Source: an uncultured bacterium
Lineage (GTDB): Bacteria; Verrucomicrobiota; Kiritimatiellia; RFP12; UBA1067
Direction of reading: 5' to 3'
NCBI GenBank assembly: GCA_902764415.1
Contig: CACWVU010000014.1
Coordinates: forward strand, 1 to 54,531
DNA: 54,531 nucleotides
The notes under the pieces were generated by a model, which did not search any database, was not told the origin of the DNA, and worked only from the letters and a program-made list of their open reading frames with translations. Of the stretch, positions 7,402-15,221 are shown one piece after another. Position 1 is the stretch's first letter. Every line of letters starts with the position of its first letter. The position numbers and the translations under genes were made by a program.

Positions 7402-8874
7402 ATGAAGAACATGCTCATAATCGCGGTGGCGTCGCTCGCCGGCTGCTGCTTCATCGACAAGCTTGCCGTGGAATACCCCTCGACAATCGACGAAGGCTTT
7501 GTCGAGCTCTTCAACGGCAAGGACCTCTCCGGCTGGTTCGGCTCGAAGATGTACGGCGTCGAGGAGTACAAGTTCAAGCTCAACAACGGCGAGGAGAAGA
7601 CGGTGCCGGTGCTCGCGTACCGGCCCGGCCAGCGGACCGAGGAGGACCGCGGCAACCTGCTTACCGAGAAGGAGTACCGCAACTTCGTCCTCCGCTTCGA
7701 GTTCATGCTGCAGCCGAACGGCGACTGCGGCCTCGGGCTAAGGGTGCCGTGCGAGAAGGCCAACGCCGCCTACGACGGCATGTGCGAGATCCAGATGCTC
7801 GACGACGGCGGCAGCGCCTACTACGACGCCGAGGCGAAGAAGGACCGGATGGACGGCTTCCGCTACGCGTGCTCGGTCTTTGGAATCGTCCCGGCGCGGC
7901 GCGACAACTTCGACCGCCAGATCTGGGGCAAGGACGCGAACTTCAGCGGCGGCGGCAGCTACGTCCGCAAGCCGGGGATGTGGAACTTCGAGGAAGTCAA
8001 GGTGATCGGCGAGGAGATCGAGGTGTGGATAAACGGCTACCTCGTGACCAAGACCGACCTCTCCGGCTTCCGCGGCGACGGCACCGACACGCCCGACCGC
8101 AAAAAGCACCCCGGCCTCCACGCCGCCAAGGGCCACCTCAGCTGGTGCGGCGACAACTCCCCCGTCATCTGGAAGAACATCCGCATCAAGGAGCTGCCTG
8201 AGGGCGCGAAGATGGACGGCGCCTGCCCCAAGGCGAAGATGCCGTGCCCCGAGGGCTTCGAGGTCTACTTCGACGGCTGCCCCGAGCAGCTCAAGACCAT
8301 GTGGAAGGGCGTGACCACCGAAGGCGGCTTCGACAACCCCTGCGTCCGCGAGAAGGCGACTCCCGCCGAGCTCGCCGAGAAGCAGAAGATCGCGGACAAG
8401 GGACGCGACGAGCACTGGCATGTCCGCAACGGCGTCCTCTACTTCGACGGCTACAAGGGCGGTTACTCGCTCGCCACCAAGCGAGACTACGCCGACTTCG
8501 AGCTCTGGGCCGACTGGCGCACGCTCTCCATCACCGGCGACTCGGGGCTCTACCTGCGCGGCTCGCCGCAGGTGCAGATCTGGGACGTCCACAACCAGTG
8601 GGGAATCGGCTCCGGCGGACTCTACAACAACAAGAAGAACCCGTCCAGCGCGCTCGCCGTCGCCGACCGCCAGGTTGGCGACTGGAACCGCTTCCACGTC
8701 ATCATGCGCGGCGAGAAGGTGACGGTGTGGCTCAACGGCGTCAAGGTCGTGGACGACACTCCGCTCGAGAACTACTGGGACCGCAAGCGTCCGATCTTCC
8801 CTCGCGAGCAGATCGAGCTGCAGTGCCACGGCGACCCGACCGAGTGGCGCAACGTCTTCATCCGCGAGCTGTGA
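7402..8874 (+). CDS. Lipoprotein with two DUF1080 (3-keto-disaccharide hydrolase) domains
   Basis: This 490-aa protein has a lipobox near residue 15 (SLAGC). Domain 1 (about 30-265) opens with the hallmark FVELFNGKDLSGWFG; domain 2 (about 290-490) has EVYFDGCPEQLKTMW, GLYLRGSPQVQIWD and VWLNGVKVVDDTPLENYW. DUF1080 folds are concanavalin-like jelly rolls, and some members hydrolyse 3-keto-disaccharides. Tandem domains in one lipoprotein fit a surface or periplasmic sugar-processing role. The start at 7402 follows an AAAGGA site about 10 nt upstream. It overlaps coaX by GTGA. Confidence 0.88.
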   Translation: MKNMLIIAVASLAGCCFIDKLAVEYPSTIDEGFVELFNGKDLSGWFGSKMYGVEEYKFKLNNGEEKTVPVLAYRPGQRTEEDRGNLLTEKEYRNFVLRFEFMLQPNGDCGLGLRVPCEKANAAYDGMCEIQMLDDGGSAYYDAEAKKDRMDGFRYACSVFGIVPARRDNFDRQIWGKDANFSGGGSYVRKPGMWNFEEVKVIGEEIEVWINGYLVTKTDLSGFRGDGTDTPDRKKHPGLHAAKGHLSWCGDNSPVIWKNIRIKELPEGAKMDGACPKAKMPCPEGFEVYFDGCPEQLKTMWKGVTTEGGFDNPCVREKATPAELAEKQKIADKGRDEHWHVRNGVLYFDGYKGGYSLATKRDYADFELWADWRTLSITGDSGLYLRGSPQVQIWDVHNQWGIGSGGLYNNKKNPSSALAVADRQVGDWNRFHVIMRGEKVTVWLNGVKVVDDTPLENYWDRKRPIFPREQIELQCHGDPTEWRNVFIREL

Positions 8875-9632
8875 GGCTCGTAGTCGTAGACGTCGGCAAC
8901 ACGTCCACGGCCGTCGGGCTGTGGACGAACGGCCGCGTGGGCCGCGTCGGCCACTTCGACGGCGGATTCAAGGAGGCTTCCGCGGCGGTTTCGGCGATGC
9001 TTTCGGGCGCGCGGCGTCCTGACGCGATGGCGTACGTATCGGTGGTGCCGAAGGCTGACCGCGCCTGGCGCGCCTTCGCCGCGTCGCACTCCCTCAGATT
9101 CCACCAGGTCTCCTGCCGCGACTTCCCGCTCGAGCTCGGCGCGGGGACGCTCATGCTCGACTATCCGCGCCCGGAGACGATCGGCGCGGACCGCCTCGCC
9201 GACGCCGCCGGCGCCGTCGCGCGCCACGGCGCGCCGGTCATCGTGATGGACTTCGGCACCGCGCTCACCGCCGCCGCGGTCACCGGCGACCTCGTCTGGC
9301 GCGGAGGCGTCATCGCGCCCGGCTTTCCGCTGATGCGCGACTACCTCTTCGAGCGCACCGCCAAGCTGCCGCGGATGGAGATCGGCCGAGGTCGCGCGCC
9401 GAAGATCGGCCGATCGACCGAGGAGGCGATGCGCTTCGGCGCGATCGTCGGCTACCGCGGAATGGTGCGCGAAATCGCCGCGACATTGGAAAGCGGCTTC
9501 GCCGAGAAGTTCCGCCTCGTCGCCACCGGCGGCTTCGCGCGCTGGGCTCTCCGGGACCTCGACCTCAATTTCTCGATCGACCCGACCTTGACCCTCTACG
9601 GAGCAGGAGAGATATGCGCAAGAAGAATCTGA
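8871..9632 (+). CDS. coaX: Type III pantothenate kinase
   Basis: This 253-aa protein fits the CoaX family, which phosphorylates pantothenate in the first step of coenzyme A synthesis. ASKHA-fold motifs are visible: VVDVGNTSTAVGLW (phosphate 1), DYPRPETIGADRLADAAGA, IVMDFGTALTAAAV (phosphate 2) and WRGGVIAPGF. The GTG start at 8871 overlaps the preceding stop (GTGA), and the gene overlaps the next lipoprotein gene by 19 nt, so the three genes form a translationally coupled unit. Confidence 0.94.
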   Translation: MRLVVVDVGNTSTAVGLWTNGRVGRVGHFDGGFKEASAAVSAMLSGARRPDAMAYVSVVPKADRAWRAFAASHSLRFHQVSCRDFPLELGAGTLMLDYPRPETIGADRLADAAGAVARHGAPVIVMDFGTALTAAAVTGDLVWRGGVIAPGFPLMRDYLFERTAKLPRMEIGRGRAPKIGRSTEEAMRFGAIVGYRGMVREIAATLESGFAEKFRLVATGGFARWALRDLDLNFSIDPTLTLYGAGEICARRI

Positions 9633-10138
9633 TCGACGCGGCAGTCGCTGCGGCGCTGGCGGCGGTAGCCGGGTGCGGCCCGTTCTGGGTGGATCCCTAC
9701 ATCACGGTGAAGGAAAGTTCCCTCAACTGGGTGTCGATCCACTACTACAACCTCAACCGGACGCCGATCCGGCGCGTCGGGGTGGACATCTACGGCAGCG
9801 GGCTCGTGGAGGTGAGGCGCGGCGAAAGTGAGCTCGTCTCCAACGACTTCGCCAAGGGCTACAAGAGCGAAGACTGGTCCAAGATCAAGTCCCACCGGAT
9901 CCAGATCGACCCCAAAGACGCGAACGACATCTTCCAGAACCTCGTCAACTTCGGCGTCCTCGACCGCGAGAAGACCGGCAAGGCGTCGAAGAAGAAGACC
10001 TTCCCCCGCTTCATCGCGGTCAAGGCGAACATCTGCTCCCACACCTATTCCGACAACGTCAACATGTTCGAGGAAGACCCCGACCTCGCCGAGCAGCTCC
10101 TCGACGTCATCCGCGAGTTCGAGAACCCGGCCCGGTGA
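9614..10138 (+). CDS. Small lipoprotein of unknown function
   Basis: This 174-aa protein has a lipoprotein signal (AVAGC at about residues 18-22). The mature part is polar and opens with a beta-rich stretch (SLNWVSIHYYNLNRTPIRRV GVDIYG), a pattern seen in small Ig-like or NigD-like periplasmic lipoproteins, although no family can be named. It starts inside the end of coaX with a GGAGAG site. It is the last gene of its run; the lysA promoter follows its stop by a few bases. Confidence 0.7.
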   Translation: MRKKNLIDAAVAAALAAVAGCGPFWVDPYITVKESSLNWVSIHYYNLNRTPIRRVGVDIYGSGLVEVRRGESELVSNDFAKGYKSEDWSKIKSHRIQIDPKDANDIFQNLVNFGVLDREKTGKASKKKTFPRFIAVKANICSHTYSDNVNMFEEDPDLAEQLLDVIREFENPAR

Positions 10139-10141
10139 ATA

Positions 10142-10152
10142 TTTGGTATAAT
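10142..10152 (+). promoter_or_regulatory. Extended -10 for lysA
   Basis: TTTGG-TATAAT with the hexamer at 10147-10152. Transcription should start at about 10159, leaving a 15-nt leader that contains an AGGAG site at 10164-10168. Confidence 0.75.
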
Positions 10153-10173
10153 ATCGGCCCAACAGGAGACCTG

Positions 10174-11457
10174 ATGAGAAAACTACCATTCGACAAGGCG
10201 AAGCTCGAGCAGATTGCCGCGGAGCATCCGACGCCTTTCCACGTCTACGACGCGAAGGCGATCCGAGAGAATGCGCGGCGGCTGAAGAAGGCTTTTTCGT
10301 GGAACCGCGGCTTTCGCGAGTACTTCGCGGTCAAGGCGACGCCGAACCCGGAGATCATGAAGCTCCTGAAGGAGTTCGACTTCGGCAGTGACTGCTCGTC
10401 GATGGCGGAGCTGGTCCTCGCCGAGCGCGTCGGCAACACCGGCGAGGCGATCATGTTCACCTCCAACGACACGCCGGCGGAGGAGTTCGTGAAGGCGTGG
10501 GACCTTGGCGCGATCGTGAACTTCGACGACATCTCACACTGGCCGTTTTTCCTCGACGCGCTGCGAGAGGTAGGACGGCTGCCGCAGGGTCCGCTCCCGG
10601 AGGGCGCCAACCCGCTCGCCTCGCGCCTCTTCTGCTGCCGCTACAACCCCGGTCCGCTCAAGGGCGGCAACGCCATCATCGGCAAGCCGGAGGAGGCGAA
10701 GTACGGCTTCACCCGCGACCAGCTCTTCGAGGGCTACGCCGCGATGCGCGACGCCGGAGTCAGGCGCTTCGGCATCCACGCAATGGTCGCCTCGAACGAG
10801 CTCGACCCGGACTACATCGTCGACACCGCGCGGATGCTCTTCGAGCTTGCCGGAGAGCTCCACGCGAAACTCGGCATCGAATTCGAGTTCGTCAACATCG
10901 GCGGCGGCATCGGCATCCCATACCGCCCCGACCAGCGGCCGATGGACCTCGAGGCGATCGGCCGCGGCATCGAGCGCGCCTACGACGAGCTGGTGTCCGG
11001 CGCTGGCCTCGGGGCCGTGAAGCTCTTCATGGAGTGCGGCCGCTGCATAACCGGTCCCTACGGATACCTCGTCTCGCGCGTCCTGCACATCAAGAACACC
11101 TACCGGCTCTATGCCGGGCTGGACGCCTCAATGAGCAACCTGATGCGCCCAGCCCTCTACGGCGCCTACCACGAGATCGTGGTGCCGGGCAAGGAGAACG
11201 CCACCGAGACCTCGGTCTATGACGTCACCGGTTCGCTCTGCGAGAACAACGACAAGTTCGCCATCCAGCGCATGCTCCCTGTCCTTGAGCGCGGAGACCT
11301 GGTGGTGATCTGCGACGCAGGCGCCCACGGCCACGCGATGGGCTTCCAGTACAACGGCAAGCTGCGGAGCGCGGAGCTGCTGCTGGAGGACGACGGCTCG
11401 GTGCGGCTAATCCGCCGCGCGGAGACGCTCGACGACTACTTCGCGACGCTTGTGTGA
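10174..11457 (+). CDS. lysA: Diaminopimelate decarboxylase
   Basis: This 427-aa PLP-dependent fold-III decarboxylase makes lysine from meso-diaminopimelate. Visible motifs are YFAVKATPNPEIMKLLKE (the PLP lysine lies in AVKAT), FGSDCSSMAEL, the glycine-rich phosphate loop VNIGGGIGIPYRP, MECGRCITGPYGYLV and SLCENNDKFA (Cys of the dimer active site). The protein matches a longer LysA subgroup that retains an ASNELDPDY segment. Carboxynorspermidine decarboxylase is a related alternative but less likely. ATG at 10174 has a well-spaced AGGAG. Confidence 0.93.
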   Translation: MRKLPFDKAKLEQIAAEHPTPFHVYDAKAIRENARRLKKAFSWNRGFREYFAVKATPNPEIMKLLKEFDFGSDCSSMAELVLAERVGNTGEAIMFTSNDTPAEEFVKAWDLGAIVNFDDISHWPFFLDALREVGRLPQGPLPEGANPLASRLFCCRYNPGPLKGGNAIIGKPEEAKYGFTRDQLFEGYAAMRDAGVRRFGIHAMVASNELDPDYIVDTARMLFELAGELHAKLGIEFEFVNIGGGIGIPYRPDQRPMDLEAIGRGIERAYDELVSGAGLGAVKLFMECGRCITGPYGYLVSRVLHIKNTYRLYAGLDASMSNLMRPALYGAYHEIVVPGKENATETSVYDVTGSLCENNDKFAIQRMLPVLERGDLVVICDAGAHGHAMGFQYNGKLRSAELLLEDDGSVRLIRRAETLDDYFATLV

Positions 11458-11491
11458 GCGGCGCAGCTGAATCAAAAGGGGAGGAGACAGG

Positions 11492-12412
11492 ATGAAACCG
11501 ACATTGGTGGTGCTCGCGGCAGGCATGGGTTCGCGCTACGGCGGACTCAAGCAGGTGGACCCGGTGGGTCCCTCTGGCGAGGCGATCCTCGACTATTCGG
11601 TGTTCGACGCCGTGCGCGGCGGCTTCGGCAAGGTGGTGTTCGTGATCCGCCACGACTTCGAGAACGAGTTCAAGGACAAGGTCGGCCGCAAGTACGAAGG
11701 CCTGGTGCCGGTGGAGTACGCCTACCAGGACATCGCCGACCTGCCCGCACCGTACACGGTGCCCGCCGGGCGGACGAAGCCATGGGGTACGGCGCACGCG
11801 GTGCGCGCGGCGCGCGGCGCAGTGTCCGAGCCGTTCGCAGTCATCAACGCCGACGACTTCTATGGCCGCGACGCGTTCGCCAAGATCGGCGCGCATCTCG
11901 CCGCGACTCCTTCCGGCCCGGCGGCCGGCGGAAAGTACTCCTTCGCCATGGTCGGCTACCGGCTTGACCTTACCTTGAGCGCCAACGGCTCCGTCGCCCG
12001 CGGCATCTGCAGGGTCAGCACGGACGGCCTCCTCGAGGGCGTCACCGAGATGACCAAGCTCGTCAAGGCCGGCGACATAGCCGAGAACCGCGAAGACCCG
12101 GAGAACCCGGTGAAGGTGCCGCTCGACGCGCGCGTGTCGATGAACCTCTGGGGATTCCAGCCCGCGCTCTTCGACGAGCTCGAGCGGCGCTTCCCGGCCT
12201 GGCTCGCCGAAAACGGCGCCAAGGAGAAGAGCGAGTGGTACATCCCGTTCGTCGTCGACGAGCTCGTCCGCGAGGGCAAAGCCGAGTGCCGCGTGCTGCC
12301 GACCGACTCCTCCTGGTTTGGCGTCACCTACCGCGAGGACAAGCCGTTCGTCGTGGGCGAGATCCGCAAGCTCGTCGAAGCCGGCGAGTATCCGGAGAAA
12401 CTGCTTGCTTGA
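11492..12412 (+). CDS. NTP-transferase family nucleotidyltransferase
   Basis: This 306-aa protein begins LVVLAAGMGSRYGGLKQVD, the nucleotide-binding signature of sugar-1-phosphate nucleotidyltransferases. It has KPWGTAHAVRAA and AVINADDFYG, the metal-binding Asp region. The substrate is unknown. The C-terminal part has no hexapeptide acyltransferase repeats, so it is not a GlmU. GGGGAGGA lies 7 nt before the ATG. It is followed with an 8-nt overlap by comF. Confidence 0.85.
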   Translation: MKPTLVVLAAGMGSRYGGLKQVDPVGPSGEAILDYSVFDAVRGGFGKVVFVIRHDFENEFKDKVGRKYEGLVPVEYAYQDIADLPAPYTVPAGRTKPWGTAHAVRAARGAVSEPFAVINADDFYGRDAFAKIGAHLAATPSGPAAGGKYSFAMVGYRLDLTLSANGSVARGICRVSTDGLLEGVTEMTKLVKAGDIAENREDPENPVKVPLDARVSMNLWGFQPALFDELERRFPAWLAENGAKEKSEWYIPFVVDELVREGKAECRVLPTDSSWFGVTYREDKPFVVGEIRKLVEAGEYPEKLLA

Positions 12413-13142
12413 GAAGGTCCTCGACCTTCTCTGGCCGCGCCGGTGCGCGGTGTGCGGCGGCAAGGCGGACCGCCCCGGCCGCCACCTTTGCTCCGACTGC
12501 CTGATGCGCATCCCGTTCGTGCCGACGGACGGGCTCTGCCGCAGGTGCGGCCGCGACGCGCCGGGGTTGGACGGCGAGTTCCTCTGCTCGGACTGCGCGG
12601 ACGAGCTTCGCCCCGCCTTCGACCGCGCGGCAAGCGCGATGCGCTTCGAGGGCGAAGCGCGGGAGCTCGTCAACGCCTTCAAGTTCCGCGGCGCGCTCCA
12701 TCTGCGCGGCGACTTCGTGGACTTCCTCGAGGCGACGGCGCGCGCGCGCTTCCGCGTCGGCGAGATCGGCTTCGTCGCGCCGATGCCGTCGGCCGTCCGG
12801 AACCGCTTCTACCGCGGCTACAACCAGTGCGACTACCTGGCGTCGGCGCTGGCGCGGCGGCTCGGCGCGCCGTATGCCGCGCACGCGCTCCGCCGCGTCG
12901 GCGTCTTCCGCAAGCAGGCGGGGCTCGGCGAGAAGGAACGGCGGGAGAACGTGAAGGGGACGTTCGCCGTGACCCGCGGCGGATCGATGGCGATCGCGGC
13001 GGCGGGGAAGGAGCGGGCGGTGCTGGTGGTGGACGACGTGATGACCACCGGCTCGACGCTTTCCGAGTGCGCCCGCACGCTGAAGGCCGCCGGCGCCGGC
13101 AAGGTGTGGTGCGTCACCCTCGCCCGCGCGGTCAGGCCGTAA
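12405..13142 (+). CDS. ComF-family phosphoribosyltransferase-like protein
   Basis: This 245-aa protein has the ComF layout. Two N-terminal Cys pairs form a zinc ribbon (CAVCGGKADRPGRHLCSDC, then CRRCG and CSDC), and a PRTase domain has FVAPMPSAVRNRFYRGYNQ and the PRPP loop VLVVDDVMTTGSTL. ComF proteins assist DNA uptake/competence in several bacteria. The start is taken as TTG at 12405 (MLEKVLDLLWPRRC), with GGAG seven nt upstream; no nearer ATG exists in frame. Its last 11 nt overlap the convergent GHKL gene. Confidence 0.88.
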   Translation: MLEKVLDLLWPRRCAVCGGKADRPGRHLCSDCLMRIPFVPTDGLCRRCGRDAPGLDGEFLCSDCADELRPAFDRAASAMRFEGEARELVNAFKFRGALHLRGDFVDFLEATARARFRVGEIGFVAPMPSAVRNRFYRGYNQCDYLASALARRLGAPYAAHALRRVGVFRKQAGLGEKERRENVKGTFAVTRGGSMAIAAAGKERAVLVVDDVMTTGSTLSECARTLKAAGAGKVWCVTLARAVRP

Positions 13143-13674
13143 GCGAGGACTCCTGGCTTTCGAGGAACTCGCGGGCGAGCGCGAGGGAGCCGGCGCTCTC
13201 GAAGCCGCCAACCGCGTCCATCAGCTCAAGCCGCGAGACGGAATAGCTCTCGGCGCCCTTGCGGTGGCTGAAGATGAGCTCGAAGTCACCGGCGAATCCG
13301 AAGAGCGAAAGCGCCGCGCCGGCGAGGTCGCCAACCGGCGGGAGGTCGATGCTGTCCGCCTGGAAGGTGCAGACGAGGGTGGTGCCGACGCCTTTCTCGC
13401 TTTCGAGCGAAACCTCGCCGCCGCAGGCGTCGCACGTCTGCTTGACGAACGGAAGCCCCATTCCGACCTTGCGCTTGTCGTGCTTGCCGGGCTCGGTGAA
13501 GAAGGGGTTGAAGGCGCGCGCCTTCGTCGCCTCGTCCATTCCCTTGCCGTTGTCCTCGACGCGGAGGACGATTCTGCCGTCGACCTCCGAGAAGTCCACT
13601 GCGACGCGCGACGCGCCGGCCTCGATGGAGTTGGCGGCGACGTCTGCGACTATGTCCGAAAGTGTTGCATGCAT
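13132..13674 (-). CDS. Stand-alone GHKL (histidine-kinase-type) ATPase
   Basis: This 180-aa protein consists of one HATPase domain: N box ADVAANSIEAGAS (about 10-22), G1 VEDNGKGMDE, F/G2 VGMGLPFVKQTCDACGG and GVGTTL. There is no phosphoacceptor His domain, sensor or membrane segment. Proteins of this type act as anti-sigma-like kinases or as partners of separately encoded receivers. Some sit beside [FeFe]-hydrogenase genes, but none is seen here. The ATG at 13674 is the predicted first transcribed base. The gene diverges from the phosphoesterase gene at 13767 and converges on comF. Confidence 0.85.
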   Translation of the reverse strand: MHATLSDIVADVAANSIEAGASRVAVDFSEVDGRIVLRVEDNGKGMDEATKARAFNPFFTEPGKHDKRKVGMGLPFVKQTCDACGGEVSLESEKGVGTTLVCTFQADSIDLPPVGDLAGAALSLFGFAGDFELIFSHRKGAESYSVSRLELMDAVGGFESAGSLALAREFLESQESSLTA

Positions 13675-13680
13675 GTCGGT

Positions 13681-13691
13681 ATTATACCAAA
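13681..13691 (-). promoter_or_regulatory. Extended -10 of the leaderless GHKL ATPase gene
   Basis: The minus strand reads TTTGG-TATAAT with the hexamer at 13681-13686, 6 nt before the ATG. The predicted +1 is 13674, the A of the start codon. Confidence 0.78.
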
Positions 13692-13697
13692 AAACGT

Positions 13698-13742
13698 GAT
13701 TCGTGGTTCGTGGTTCGTGGCTCGAGGTTTGGACCACGAATC
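13698..13742. repeat. GTTCGTG repeats and dyad between two divergent promoters
   Basis: GATTCGTG-GTTCGTG-GTTCGTG-GCTCGAG runs from 13698. The 9-mer GATTCGTGG (13698-13706) is exactly inverted at 13734-13742 (CCACGAATC). The arms cover the positions where both -35 elements would lie (about 13704-13709 on minus, 13731-13736 on plus), so this may be a shared operator. Confidence 0.5.
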
Positions 13743-13748
13743 GCGAAT

Positions 13749-13759
13749 TATGGTATAAT
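13749..13759 (+). promoter_or_regulatory. Extended -10 of the leaderless phosphoesterase gene
   Basis: TATGG-TATAAT with the hexamer at 13754-13759, 7 nt before the ATG at 13767. Predicted +1 is 13766. Confidence 0.78.
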
Positions 13760-13766
13760 ACCGCCA

Positions 13767-15221
13767 ATGAAAAACAACACGACTTCTTCCGGTGCGCTTT
13801 CTCGGCGCGGGTTCTTCGGTTCGATGGGCGCATTTTCGCTGCTCGCGGGAACGCGGCTGGCACACGCGGAGGCGACTGCGCTTTCCGGCGAACCAGATGT
13901 CCGCTTCGGCGTCCTGAGCGACGTCCACCTCCGCAACCCTGGCGACGAGGACACGCTCGTCAAGGCGTTCGAGTATTTCCGAGACCGCGGCGCGGACGGC
14001 GTCATCATCGCCGGCGACATTGCCGATAACGGTCGAATCAGCCAGCTCCAGCGCTGTGCCGATGCGTGGAAGCGCGTCTTCCCCGGCGACAAGGGTCTCG
14101 GTGGCCGCCATGTGGAGAAACTTTTCATCTATGGCAACCACGATATCTGGGGGCTCCACTACGCGCAGCAGCAGGACCATGAGCTTGCGCGCAGGGAGGG
14201 GATTGCGTTTACCGATGAGCGTCCCGCCCAGGTGTGGGAGGAGGTCTTCGGCGAGCCCTACTCCGACTTCTGGATCAAGAACGTGAAGGGATTTGCCTTC
14301 ATCGGCGGCCACTGGACGAAGAATGACCAGTTTGACGGCCTGGAGGCGTTCCTCGCCGCGCACGCGAAGGAGATCGACCCCGCGAAGCCTTTCTTCTACA
14401 CCCAGCACTCTCACCCCAAGGACACCTGCATCGGCCCGTGGGCATGGGGACGTGACAACGGCGCCTCGACTCGCACGCTCTCGAAGTACCCGAACGCGGT
14501 GGCGTTTTCCGGCCACAGCCACTATCCGCTCACCGACGAGCGTTCGGTGTGGCAGGGCGCCTTCACCTCGATCAACACCGCTTCGCTTCGCTACTGCTCC
14601 CATGACCTCTCGCTGCGCGAGAACCTCCATGGCAACGGTCACGGATTCACCGGCGAGAAGCGCAGGCACCTGATGAAAACGCTCGAGACCTCCAATGGCC
14701 GCCACGGCATGCTGGTGTCGGTCTACGGAAGCCTCCTCGCCATCGAGCGCCGCGACTTCGTCTCCGGCAAGTCGCTCGGCGACGACTGGGTCCTTTCCGT
14801 GCCCTGCCGCGACGACCAGTCCTTCGCCGCCCGCGCGAAAAAGCGCTCCGCCCCGCAGTTCGCCGCGGACGCCAAGGCCGAGGTCGCGGTCGAGAACGGC
14901 CTTCTCGCCGTGCGCTTCCCCGCCGCAAAGACGGTGAAGAAGTGCCGCGTGTTCGAGTACGAGGTAACGGCGACGCTGGTGGAGGACGGGGTCGACCTCG
15001 TTCAGGCCCAGCGCCGCGTCGTCGCCAACGACTTCTATCTGCCCGAGTCTTCCGAAGGCGCGCCCGGCTTCTGCCTCTTTTCGCCCGCCGAGCTGCCGAT
15101 CAAGGGCCACACGGTCTTCTCGGTGCGTCCGCTGGATTGCTTCGGGCTCAAGGGCGAGCCGATTGCCGCCGAGTTCGATACCTCGAAGCCGCTCCCCAAG
15201 CCGGAGGAGCAGCAGGCGTGA
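13767..15221 (+). CDS. Tat-exported calcineurin-like metallophosphoesterase
   Basis: This 484-aa protein has a twin-arginine signal (SRRGFFGSMGAFSLLAG, about 12-28). The di-metal phosphoesterase motifs appear in order: VLSDVHL (DxH), IIAGDIADNGR (GDxxD), IYGNHDIW (GNHD), YTQHSHP and FSGHSHYPL (GHxH). A beta-rich C-terminal domain of about 130 residues follows. The likely substrate is a phosphomonoester or phosphodiester in the periplasm; the natural substrate is unknown. It is transcribed from a leaderless promoter. The stop overlaps the start of cca (GTGA). Confidence 0.9.
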   Translation: MKNNTTSSGALSRRGFFGSMGAFSLLAGTRLAHAEATALSGEPDVRFGVLSDVHLRNPGDEDTLVKAFEYFRDRGADGVIIAGDIADNGRISQLQRCADAWKRVFPGDKGLGGRHVEKLFIYGNHDIWGLHYAQQQDHELARREGIAFTDERPAQVWEEVFGEPYSDFWIKNVKGFAFIGGHWTKNDQFDGLEAFLAAHAKEIDPAKPFFYTQHSHPKDTCIGPWAWGRDNGASTRTLSKYPNAVAFSGHSHYPLTDERSVWQGAFTSINTASLRYCSHDLSLRENLHGNGHGFTGEKRRHLMKTLETSNGRHGMLVSVYGSLLAIERRDFVSGKSLGDDWVLSVPCRDDQSFAARAKKRSAPQFAADAKAEVAVENGLLAVRFPAAKTVKKCRVFEYEVTATLVEDGVDLVQAQRRVVANDFYLPESSEGAPGFCLFSPAELPIKGHTVFSVRPLDCFGLKGEPIAAEFDTSKPLPKPEEQQA

